Source: Lunularia cruciata (Eukaryota > Streptophyta > Marchantiopsida > Lunulariales > Lunulariaceae). Taken from it: a stretch of DNA of 64,000 bases. Shown piece after piece: positions 22,801 to 34,800 of the stretch. Under the pieces are notes generated by a model, which saw only the letters and a list, made by a program, of their open reading frames with translations, was not told the DNA's origin and made no database searches. The stretch lies in assembly GCA_948567375.1 (NCBI GenBank), contig OX419759.1:49008593-49072592 (forward strand). Direction: 5' to 3'. Each line of letters opens with the position of its first letter. Position 1 is the stretch's first letter. Made by a program: the position numbers and the translations under genes.

Positions 22801-25800
22801 CATGATGTGGAATGTATACAAAACATGTGCTAGTCGAAACTAGTATAAAACCGGGAAAGGAGATGAAATGGAAACAACTGATCGAATGTAAGCAGAACTG
22901 GAGCAAACTGGATATAGAGAAATGAGGACAGAAGCTGTTCATTGAACGGGAGATCCAGAACTCATTGAATGCTGTGCGAGATATGTAATGTAAACAAGAT
23001 AATGAACATCTTATCGAATTAAAGCATAAGTAAATGTAACCTGGAAGCAATGTAATAGCTGTTAGACTAGCATGATAATGATCTCATTTGTACATAATTC
23101 GTGTGTCGATTAGTCAAGCATATTAACATACCTCTGTTAGAATCTTGTAACTATAACGTAACATAACAGTTACTACAAGATCTGTTAGTGCTAGTTAAAA
23201 CCTGTTAAAATAGCCACTGGTTAGTGTCTAAGTGTCAACCTATTAGCACAGCCTTCAATCCACTTGATGAGTGTTCTGTACCTATATAATCCTGACTTAG
23301 GGGTTCTTTCAGGCTAATCAGGGGTTCTTTCAAGCTAATCGATTCATTCTACTCGTTTTCCTACAATAGCAACATCTATATCCTAGTTGCATGCATCGAA
23401 TCAACAGAAACAGGACACCTGTATATACAGACAAAAGAACATCATCGAATGAAAGCCTAGGTAACGGTCACTCGGAAAAAATTCAATAGCAACACCTATA
23501 TCTGAGATGCATGCATCGAAGAAGACAGAACACCCACATACGTAGAGAAATAAAATCAACAGGAAGGAACTGCGACTTAACGACTTAACTAAACGGACTG
23601 GATATAGAGAAATGAGGACAGAAGCCGTTGATCGAACGGGGGATCCAGAACTCATTGAATGCAAATGCTATGCACGATATGTTATGTAAACAAGACAAAG
23701 AACATCTGGTCGAACTAAAGCATGAGTAATTGTAAACTGGAAGCAATAAAATAGCAACACCTACATCCTAGTTGTAGCAACACCTACATGCTAGTTGCAT
23801 GCATCGAATAAACAGAAACAGGACACCTGAACTGGACACATCAAATGAAAGGCTATTTAAAGTGTCACTAGGGAACAATTTAATAGCAAAACGCATATCT
23901 GAGATGCTGGTATCTACCGAACACCCACATGAGTAGAGAAATAAATACAACAGGAAGGAATGGCAACAAAACGAGCCAAATTAAAAAGATTGAGATAAAC
24001 AGGAATCGAGAGACAAGTAGAAGTCTGGAAATCGCAAGTCAAGGAAGATCTGAGAGTCAGGAAACGAAATTGTGGAAGGTGTAAGAGTCAGAGCACCGGA
24101 AGTATGAAGTCGTTCTGAGAACAAGGAAAGACGAGCAAGGCGTCAAAGGACTGGATGTCAAAGGACTGGATATTGTATATCGCAGCAAGTGCTATGGACA
24201 CCTGAGTCCAGAGAAACTAAACAGCTGAGGGAAGCAGAAGGCGGCCAAAGTAAGCCTCCACGAAAACACATGTGCCTTCATCAGTGCCTCCCGCAGTGTT
24301 GAAGTAGCTGAGCAAGTGTCAGTACCCCTCGTCCCTAGTTTCTGCTCGAAAACTCATGAACAACTAAAAGGACTGGATAGTGTATATCTCACCATGCACT
24401 ACGAGCCAACACTTAAAGAAGCACCAAATGAGTATTGGAAACACCAAATATTCTTAAAGGAAGCACCATGAACGGTAGCAAGAAAGACTTCGTCAGTGCC
24501 AACGCCATGCCCAGGTAGTTGGACGCAATTGCCAATACCTCTCGTACCATGTTTCTAGATTGCTCATGAGTTGCCAGCGTAGGCTATGATATGCTATGTT
24601 GAGAACTTTTGTTTCTGCTTTTCGAAGTAGGTGGTCTGTCAATCATTCTAACCTTTGATGTATCAGACATATAAGCACTCAAGCTTCTTCTAGTCTCACC
24701 AGAGTAGACACTCCTGATTGCACTCAGCAATACTAGACCTCTCTCTGATCTACAGTTCTCAAAGAGAATACACAGAAGTTCATTCATGCCGCATGAATAA
24801 CACCCAAAACTGAAGTAGCATAGAACGAACCAGAGATGATGTTAAACAGCTCAAGACTCACAAGATGTAAAAGTTCACTCACACAACATGAATAACACCC
24901 AAAATTGAAGTAGCATAGAACACACCAGAGATGATGTTAAACAGCTCAGGATTCACGAGATGCCAGGTGTTGGGGATGACCCTTGTAGGAGAACTCTCTA
25001 TAACAAACTCAGAAAACAAACATATTGGTATACGAGAACAGAAGCCGTTCTGGGAACGTTCAGAAAACATACATATAAACATAGAAGCAGAAGCTAGTGA
25101 GTGGCCCTGCTTAACCCTAAGTGATGCTTCGCCCCTCTTTACCCTACTCACTTATCTTCTTAACCTTATCATCTTTTCTCTAGATAAAGTGGGATGTACC
25201 TAGACAAAAACGACAAAACTAGGGATTGTGCTAAACTGGAGATTCAGTGAAACTAACATGCTACAGTAATCTGTGTAGCAATCAAGCAAAGCCCATACTG
25301 TTATCGCCTTTACATGCCCGTATCTCTAATAACTTCATGTACCGTTTTTATTCTCCTTCTCATCTAAGTTCTTTCCTTGCTCCAAGATCTTGAGCTATCG
25401 GGATAAGGTATGTAGTGTTAGTTTAGTTAATCTCTAGTTTAGAGACTTCTCTTGACTTTAAGGTTTTGTTAGAATCCTCTAGAAGCCCTGCCAAATGTCC
25501 TCTACTTAGGGTAAAGAGGAGCGCAGCCATAATTAGGGTTAAGCAAAGCAACCCCCTAGGGTTTACTGAAGTGTATATAAGAGTGTTTTCTACTCTTGTT
25601 TCAGTTAGTTCTTCAACAAGGGTGATTCCCAACACCTCTTCCTTGCATTTCGTGAAGTTCTGAGTTGCCTAACATCATCTCAAGATTGTCTTTTGATATC
25701 TCAGTATTAGAGGCTACTAGTGCTGCGTGAGAGAACCTACTTGATGCTTGTGAGCTGTGATACAAAGAGAGAGGTCTAGTATTGCAGTAGTGATGTCTGA

Positions 25801-28800
25801 TACATCAGAGATAAGAAGGAGTGATAGACCTTCCACTTCAAAGAGTAGGAAGCTTGGTTCTTATCAGGTTATGGGCCCACAATCACCACTGGGGTTGATA
25901 GGAGAACTCAGAGAGATAGAGAAACTGGGGAAGACTAACTACAAAGCTTGGGCTTTGGATGTGAAGTCTATCTTAGACAGTTATGACTGTCTAGAGTTTG
26001 CATTAGAAGCTCATGATATAGATGAGCTAGAGGCCAACAAGGAGGAGAGAGTCAAGCACTCTACTACTAGAAGGTTTCTGCTGAGGGCTATGGAAGAGCC
26101 AGCTAGAGACCTAGTAGATACTTATGTTTGGAGTTGGGAGATTTGGGAAAAGATCAAGAACTATTACACTGTTGAGAAGCAGGAGAGCTCCTATCGAGTC
26201 TGGTCTACAGTAAAGAACTTGAGATTGGAGGAAGGTGAAGATTTCATCTGTTATCTGTCAAAACTGCAGAAGCTTTTCAAGTGTATCAAGGAGGATGGGG
26301 TTGTACTTACAGAGAAGTATGAGATCAATCATCTCTTAGATAGTCTTCCTTCAAGCTATGACTCTGTCCTAGTAGCTCTGCAAGTTTTACCTGTTGAAAC
26401 TGTCACATGGGATTTTGTGATACACAAATTGCTGATGTTTAGCAGACACAGGAAAGACAAAGGGCTGAAGTTATATGAGCAGGGAGATGCTGCTCTGTTC
26501 AGTGCTTCTTCTCAGTCAAGAAGAGTGCCAGAAAGAAGAGTGAGCAAACCAGAGCAAACCAGAGTGAGTAACTCTGGTAAAGGAGTTAGTAGTGTTGATG
26601 ACAGGACTTGTTATTTCTGTCATGAGAAAGGTCATATTGCACTCATATGTCCCAAGAGAGGACAAAGGAGAGAACGAGAGCTGAAGATAGTAGGCAAGAG
26701 ACCTTAACCAGTAAAGGGACGAAAATCTGGGAGTTCAGCTTACAACTCAGAGGAGTGCCATGAGATAGTCAGCGATGAGGAGGGGTACTCAGTAGAAGAG
26801 CTGGATTGTGGAATGTTGGCAGAATCACAGTTGTCCTCAAACGGTTCTGGATGGTTCTTGGACTCAGTAGCCACCTCTCATATCTGTTATCAGAAGGAGC
26901 TGTTCTCAACTCTTCAGCCTCTGAAGACTCCCAAGAGTGTTCGTTGTGGACCTGGGATTCTGAATCCAGTGTTAGGAACTGGCAAAATTCCTATTGCCTT
27001 CATGGGATGTTCTGGAAAAGGCTATTTGGAAAATGTACTGTATGTTCCAGATTACACCAAGAACTTGATATCAGTACATAGCCTCATGGAGCATGGTGTG
27101 GATGTTCTGTTTGAAAGCAACAGAAATCAATGCACTTTGAAGAAAGGAGAGCTGGTCCTTGGGTATGGTACTGCCAAAGGAAGCTGTTCAAGTTGATGGA
27201 AGCTGATGGTTCTGATTCTGCATTGGTAGCAGAAAACAGAAATGATATCCATCTCTGGCATTTGAGGTTAGGGCACTTGTCAGTGCAAAACCTATTTGCT
27301 TTAGAGAAGGTAGTGGATGGGTTGAAACTGGATCCCAAAGGAAAACTCGAGTTCTGCATTGGGTGTGCAGAAGGTAAGGCACACAAGGCTCCTATTCCCA
27401 AGAAATCTTCATCTAGAGCTTCTGGTATTCTAGATGTCATACATTCTGATGTATGGGGATACATGACTGAGAAGTCATTGAGTGGAGCAGCCTACTATAT
27501 TTCCTTTGTGGATGATTACAATAGAAAGAGCTTTATCTGTCTCATGAAAAGCAAGGATGAAGTGCTGCGAAAATTCCAGAAGTTTGTAGCCATGGCTGAG
27601 TTGCAGACTGGGAGGAAAGTCAAGCGATTGAGAACAGATGGAGGCAGAGAGTACAGGAATGAGTAATTCCTCTCTTTTCTGTCAGAAAAAGGAATCCTCC
27701 TTGACTGTACTGCAAGAGACAGTCCTGCACAGAATGGAGTTGCACAAAGGTTGAATAGGACACTGGTGGACAAAGCATTGGCAATGCTCCAACATGCCAA
27801 GCTGGAGAGAAAGTTTTGGGGTGCTGCAATTAGCACTGCAAATTTTCTTAGAAATATCAGTGGTACCACAGCATTGCAAGGAAGAACTCCTGAAGAATGC
27901 TGGAGTGGTAAGACACCTAATCTTTCAGCTTTGAAAGTCTTTGGATGTCCTGCCTATGTTCATATCCCCAAGGAGCAGAGGAGGAAGTTCACAAAGAAGG
28001 CTGAGAGAATGCTTTTTGTAGGATATGAAGAGGGACTGAAAGGATATCTTCTGTACAATCCTAAGTCTGGACAGATCATTGGAAGTAGAGATGTACTCTT
28101 TGATGAATTGAGGACTTGGAGTGAGAACAGTGATGAGCTGCAGAAGCAAGCTGATCAGTTTGATCAGCCTGATCAATCTATCTTCCCAAGCTGCAGAGTC
28201 AGTTTTTCAGATCAATCATCAGAAGAGCAATCTCTACCTGAAGCTGATGGTTCACCAAAGGAGAGTCTGAAGGTGTACACAAGAAGGCCTAAACAGACAG
28301 TGGTTTCTGATTCTGATACTACAGAAGGTGACTCCCACAAGCAGTCTGCAGATGCAGAATCTCTGAGTGAGACTCCAGAATTATCAAGAGACGGCATGAA
28401 TCTTCTGGGCACAAAGCCAAGAAGATCACAGAGAGATAGAAAACCTATTGACAGACTTGGTCTTCTATCAGAAGAGATGTTAGATGAATCTTACATCTGT
28501 CATGAAGATTGTGATCCAGACACTTTACAGCAAGCTATGCTCGGACCAGATTCGAGTCAGTGGGAGTTGGCTATAGCAGAAGAGAAGAAGTCTCTTCAGA
28601 CTAATGGTACATGGGTACTAGCTGATTTACCACCAGGTAGGAAAGCAATTGGCTGCAAATGGGTTTTCAGGGTCAAACGGGGAGCTGAGAATGAGATCCT
28701 GAAGTACAAAGCAAGACTTGTTGCAAAGGGCTTCAATCAGAAAGCATCAATAGATTATTCAGAAACTTTTGCACCAGTTGCCAGGTATGGATCTATTCGC

Positions 28801-31800
28801 ATGCTTCTAGCTCTTGCAGCAGAGAGAGATTGGGACGTGGAGCAGTTAGATGTGAAAACAGCCTTTCTCAATGGAGATTTGAGAGAGACTATTTACATGG
28901 ATGTTCCAGATGGATATACTGAAGGCAAAGGAAAAGTATGCTTGCTTAAGAAGGCTTTATATGGCCTTAAGCAAGCTCCTAGAGCCTGGTATGAGAAACT
29001 AGACTCATACTTGAGAGAGCAGGATTTCAAACGAGCAGATTCTGACATGAGTGTGTATACTAGAGATGATGTATACATAGCTGTATATGTAGATGATCTG
29101 TTACTGTTGGGGAACACTGAATCTATCAAAGGAGTGATAGATTTCTTGTGCTCTGTTTTTGAGATGACTATCCTTGGTGCTGTAAAACTCGTTTTGGGAA
29201 TCAAAGTGAGCAGAGACAGAGAAGCAGGATGGATCCGGATCAGTCAACCACAGTTTGTGAGATCCATACTAGCTAAGTATCAGATGACAGAGGCAAATCC
29301 TGTCTCTACACCTCTTGATCTGGGGTGGAAGCACAGCAGAATCATAGATGGGGAGGTGAATCTCTGTGACAAAGTGTTGTATCAGAGTGCTCTTGGTTCT
29401 CTAATGTTTATCATGGTCTGTACAAGACCAGATATCTGCTATGCAGTGGGAGCACTAGCTAGATATACTAGCAACCCTGCACAAGTACATTGGAAAGGTA
29501 TAAAGAGAGTATTTAGGTACTTAAAGGGTACTCCAGATGCATTCTTGGAGTACAAAAGGCAAGGTAACATACTTGCTCCTACTCTTGAAGCATATACAGA
29601 TGCTAGTTGGGGAGATGACACAGATAACAGCAGATCAACTAGTGGATATGTAGTTATGCTTAGTGGTGGAGCAATCAGTTGGCGGAGTAAACAGCAAACA
29701 TCTGTTGCACTGTCTACTACTGAGGCAGAATTTATGGCTGCCTCAAATGCTACTGAAGAAGTCATCTGGAACAGGAGACTTCTTAAGGAGCTGGGTTTAG
29801 GCAGAAAAGTCCTACTACATTGTACTGTGATAATACAGGAAGTATAGCACTCAGCAAAAATCCTGTACATCACCCAAGGACTAAGCACATTGAGATTAGA
29901 AGAAGATTTGTAGAGGAGAAAGAAAAGGAGAATGTTGTGAAGTTAGTTTACTGTCCTACACAGGAGATGACAGCAGATGTGTTTACAAAAGCATTATCTA
30001 AAGATAAACACATAAAATGTGTAGTAGAAATAGGAATAGTCCTAAACTCTCATTAAGTGAGAGTGTTAGTTTAGTTAATCTCTAGTTTAGAGACTTCTCT
30101 TGACTTTAAGGTTTTGTTAGAATCCTCTAGAAGCCCTGCCAAATGTCCTCTACTTAGGGTAAAGAGGGGCGCAGCCGTAATTAGGGTTAAGCAAAGCAAC
30201 CCCCTAGGGTTTGCTGAAGTGTATATGAGAGTGTTTTCTATTCCTGTTTCAGTTAGTTCTTCAACAAGGGTGATTCCCAACACCTCTTCCTTGCATTTCG
30301 TGAAGTCCTGAGTTGCCTATCATCATCTCAAGATTGTCTTTTGATATTTCAGTATTAGAGGCTACTAGTGCTGCGTGAGAGAACCTACTTGATGCTTGTG
30401 AGCTGTGATACAAAGAGAGAGGTCTAGTATTGCAGTAGTGATGTCTGATACATCAGAGATAAGAGGGAGTGATAGACCTTCCACTTCAAAGAGTAGGAAG
30501 CTTGGTTCTTATCATGTAGTACTGTCAGGAATATCCCTGCACGAGTTCTGAATAAAACAAGCCCTGTTATTATCTACTAGTGTCTGATTACAAAGTTCTA
30601 TAGAACACTTTATAGGCACCATGCCTCCACGTAAGAAACGCATTGATGAGCCTTGTTTTGTCTTGTTATTGTCTTGCAACACTTGCGTCCATGGGCAAGC
30701 GTACCTGCTTCAACAAAAGCGGTTCAAGTGCCGGATCAAGCTCCTCACCAACGTTCTCTAGAAGTACTGGAAGTCCAAACTGAATCGCATTCTCGAGAGT
30801 TCGAACGTAATTAGCATCTGCGAGTTTGATGATTTGCAGGTTTCTTTCGCGCTCCATATTTCGTATCCACTTATTTGCTTGCCCCTTCAGATGCATAGAA
30901 CAATTGCGTCTTAAGAATCCGACTTAGCTAACCACAGACATATCAAAAGTTACTACTAAAGTAGTTACTCAGGCAGGTTCACTCCGTCCAGTATAAATGT
31001 CATATGCATACAAGCCAGAGACGCCATGACATACACTATAAAGAAGTTTGTTCTGAAGCAAGCTTACCTGAGGATCAATCATTAAGGGCCACCTGCGTGA
31101 GTTGGCAACAATAATTCCATTATCAACAGAAACGGAGTCATTGGGAAGGCCAGCTATGACCCACTGGCGAATATGCACGGGATTGCCAAGAGATCCTCTG
31201 AAGGTAAAGGTGGGAGAATGAGGAATCTTTTCCTTCTTGATGAGCCTCATCCATGAATCCACAATCTCATCACGGTAGCTACAGCACAGCCAGAGTGATG
31301 AAATCAGGACAAAGAAAAGGAAGCTGATCATCAGTTTACGCATCAGTTTACCGTCTTTGAGTAGTGCGTGTTGACTATGACTAATTATCCAACTACTTGC
31401 TATCTTGAAAGCAGATTGCATGCTCAATATACTCCTTAATTATGGTATTTATGCGGATAGCTGGGTAAGAGGATTCTTACATGGCAGTGAAGGCACCAAG
31501 GTAGGCTATGATGCCAGAAGCAACTAGCGCATCGCCCGTTAGATCAGGATAGATTTCTGACAAGTGTTTGGCTGCAGATATCCAGCGAGTACGCTCTCCT
31601 CCAAGTCCTCCTATAAGTTGTTCGGCTCGCTCAATCTTCACGGTGCACATTTTCACTTCATGCTGCAACGTTTCACCAACCACGCTCTGGTCAGACTGTC
31701 ATGTTTGAAAAATAGGTCGCGAGCCCCAAGACTAATGTTCCCAAGAACTGTAAAGCCCAGAGGTATATTTTATCACATAATAATAAGAGTGGCTATCACA

Positions 31801-34800
31801 TCGATAGACAAGTCGTTAGTAATGACAGCTCTAATTTCTGAATGTTCAAGATTGACATTTCCAACGAGCTCAAGGCTAGGATGTACTACAACCCAGTCCT
31901 ACGATCCGAAATAATGGGCATAGTCGCCTGTCATGATTGAAAGAAAGAGACCAAATCAGACTTCAGAATCTTTTTTAACGTTTGAGCTCATAAGTTACGG
32001 CCACTACTTATTTCCTTAGCTAGTCCTACTTTCCTCCTAAGTATTCATGATTCTTGTCAATATTCGAAATTCAGTGAAGCTCAATGTCCGAACTTTAATT
32101 CTATCCTCCTTAAAGGTCTACACAATTAGAACTAAAGACTATGAGAAGAATTCAGATGAGGGCAGAAACCTGTAAGCCTTCCTTCTTCAACATGTTTGTC
32201 TCCAACTCCTTCTCCAGTGTTGACAGCTGATCAAGGATAGCTTTCAGCTCAATTTGTTTTGCCCGTAAACCTTCCATGACTTTCTCATATGCTCCCTCAG
32301 CTGCTGCTAATTTCTGCTTCTTAGGAGCCACAACTCTCGCTACAGCGTCATACTTGTCCATAGCAATGATCCAGTTGCAAAGTCCCTCTGCAGCAGTGGA
32401 GGCATTTGCTGCCTTTGCTGGAGTAAACTCTGGGTTGCTGGTGTAAGTAGATCTAATTTTTGCCATGACTTTTGGTTCGATGTTATCCTTGTCGTAATCC
32501 TTGAGAGACAGTAAAAAATCCTTGTTGTTCAGGAGCAAAACGGAAGGTTTCCAATAATCCATGATCGAACCACCTTTACCATCGGGCATTTTGATGGGCT
32601 TCACTTCTAGGATGACACAAACTGCCTCCATAACTAACTTAATTGCCGCTGGTGGGTTGGTGAGCTTCTTCACGTAGTTAATATCATTTGCGGAAAGGGT
32701 GTCAAGAGCTCCTAATGCTTCATTCAAAATGGGTAGCGCTACAGACAAAGCAGCTTCGCACTCATCCTTTATGACCTTGGCCTCATTTGCTTGTTTTGTG
32801 GCCTCAGCTTCATCCCGAAGAACAATCTGCTTCTTCGGTTCCACTTTCTCTTGTTTTTCCTTTTCGACAACAGCCATAAGTTTCTCCACCTCTGCGACCT
32901 GTCAAGGAAGACACCAACACGTAGGAATCAAGCACGTAGTCATCTCATTTCTGGAGTTCAAGAGGTTCCAATGATCGTCACCCGTCCAGCTAAAGAGTGA
33001 GATCTCTTCTCTTTGCCAAAAAGGCTGCCACCCTCAGCATTCACTCACACAGTCATAGAATTATTGATGAACGTGAACCATTATCTTACCGTGACAATGA
33101 GCTTCGGCATCAAAGCAGTTAGTTCAGTCTGCATAACAGCAACCTGCTGTGCACTTGAAGCAAGCTTATCAAGACCTGTTTCATATCTTGCTCTTTGCTT
33201 CAGGTTTTCTTGACGGTTCTTGGTTAACAAGGTCTGCAGGAATAGAACAAAGGATATGTTCAATTCATGGAACTTATATCGTAGTTAACGTTATGAAACT
33301 TGGAATAGACCCACAGCAAACTTTACGAAAGCTGATGTATCACACCTGGAATGTCGAGATAAGCTCTAGATATGATGTGGGGGTCAAATAATTATGTCGG
33401 CCTAGCTTCTCCTTGAACTGAAGAGAGTAAACACGTACTTTCTCGTGGAAAGCCTGCAAGGTAGAGAAAGGACGTTATGCACACAGCCAACAATCTACAA
33501 CGATACGACAGATGGTAATTTTCATACTAGAAAGATGTTTAAAAGCGTATTTCTTTCACCCATAAATATGGTGTCCAAATTCCTCCTGCTTTTGTACATC
33601 AACTCGCGTCGATCTAAAAACTGGACTACAATTCGACAATAAGATTTACAGACTTACGTGTTTTCTCCATAGTCTGACCAATGAAGGGTATTCCAACTAA
33701 GAAAATTTTACGAACCCTTCAGTTAGTAGATCGTAATGCTGTCCAGCATTACGATCCTTAGGTTTGTCAATTGAAAATCAAAAGAGGCTTCCGTTATTCT
33801 TGCCGGTCAGGTTGTCACTGCAGTGCCGGTACTGCACCATCGCACGAGGAACAGTGAGGATCATCAACATATGATGTTTTCAAACCTCATATGATGTCCT
33901 TCACAAGGATGCTCCACCAATATCAAATTCAATAAACAATGGATGTACCTTGCAGATTTGAACAATCGAATCACGAATCCAGTCGTCCAAATCCATTGAT
34001 TTCAAAAACTTGTTGGCGACAGCTTCAAGAGCATCGTTTGGCCACTCCTACGTAATAATAAAAAACTCAACTTGTAAGCTAGACATGTTACAAACAAGGG
34101 TATTTATATAGCACAAGAGTAGGTACGTCCTCACTAACAGCGTTAGGGCATATAGTCCACCCATTGTCCTACCACATGCATTGCACAATGTCTCGCCATC
34201 TTAGACACTTATTCCTACCTAGTGACTGATACACATGCCTTATAAAAGCTAACTATGAATATCACGTGAATCAATTCAAAAACATACTTCTGATCAGATG
34301 CACTTACTTGGAACCAGTCTATGGTGCAGCAATTGACAAGGGACGGAAACTGTCGAAGTCGATCTTTGAAAGCTTGACCAACGGGACTCATGCAAAACAT
34401 CACATGCAAATTCTGCTTGCATTTATCAACGAAGTACTTCCAAATTTCCATCATAGTCTCCAACAGTTTTCCTTCCTTTGCAGCTTTATCTCTAGCTATT
34501 TCCACAATTTGAGCTTTCCCGTCAGCGGGAAACATATTCGGCACCTGCACCAATGAGAAATATGTGAGATATTCATCATACGAAACAACGAAGTCTATCA
34601 ATCTTACCATATTCTCTATCGGTCACTCACTTACGAGACCAAACTATGCTGGCTAAGGTAGGTTCACAACCAATACAAATGTAGATAATGCTGATTAGAT
34701 TATCGTTTGTTAGTGAATATTGAAGAGAAAATCGTTATGGGGCTCTGAATATAAGTCTCCGCCTTCAGAAAAGAGTATTTCTGTTTGCAACCTTCAAAAG

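Larger units (their letters stand above)
25416..30514 (+). mobile_element. Element C: best-preserved Ty1/copia retrotransposon
   Basis: 5,099 bp with 451-bp LTRs (25416-25866 and 30064-30514) and TSD TGTAG (25411-25415 and 30515-30519). The LTRs differ at roughly ten positions by eye, so the insertion is comparatively young. It is antisense to dynein in the intron between exons 31 and 32. Gag-protease-integrase-RT-RNase H are all present, but the frame is broken by two stops and two single-base shifts, so it is probably non-autonomous. Confidence 0.96.

Noticed and set aside
22644..23950. Several Cys/Ser-rich minus-strand frames of 60-120 codons
   Set aside because: They repeat with the tandem and dispersed repeats and have no conserved domain; they are frames opened by repeat sequence, not genes.
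27516..27879. Minus-strand frames within element C
   Set aside because: They lie opposite the integrase coding sequence and have no motif of their own.
33439..33453. A 15-base microexon AFHEK followed by a GT donor
   Set aside because: Reading straight on gives [17 protein letters not shown] in frame and a normal 108-base exon (33346-33453), so no intron is needed.
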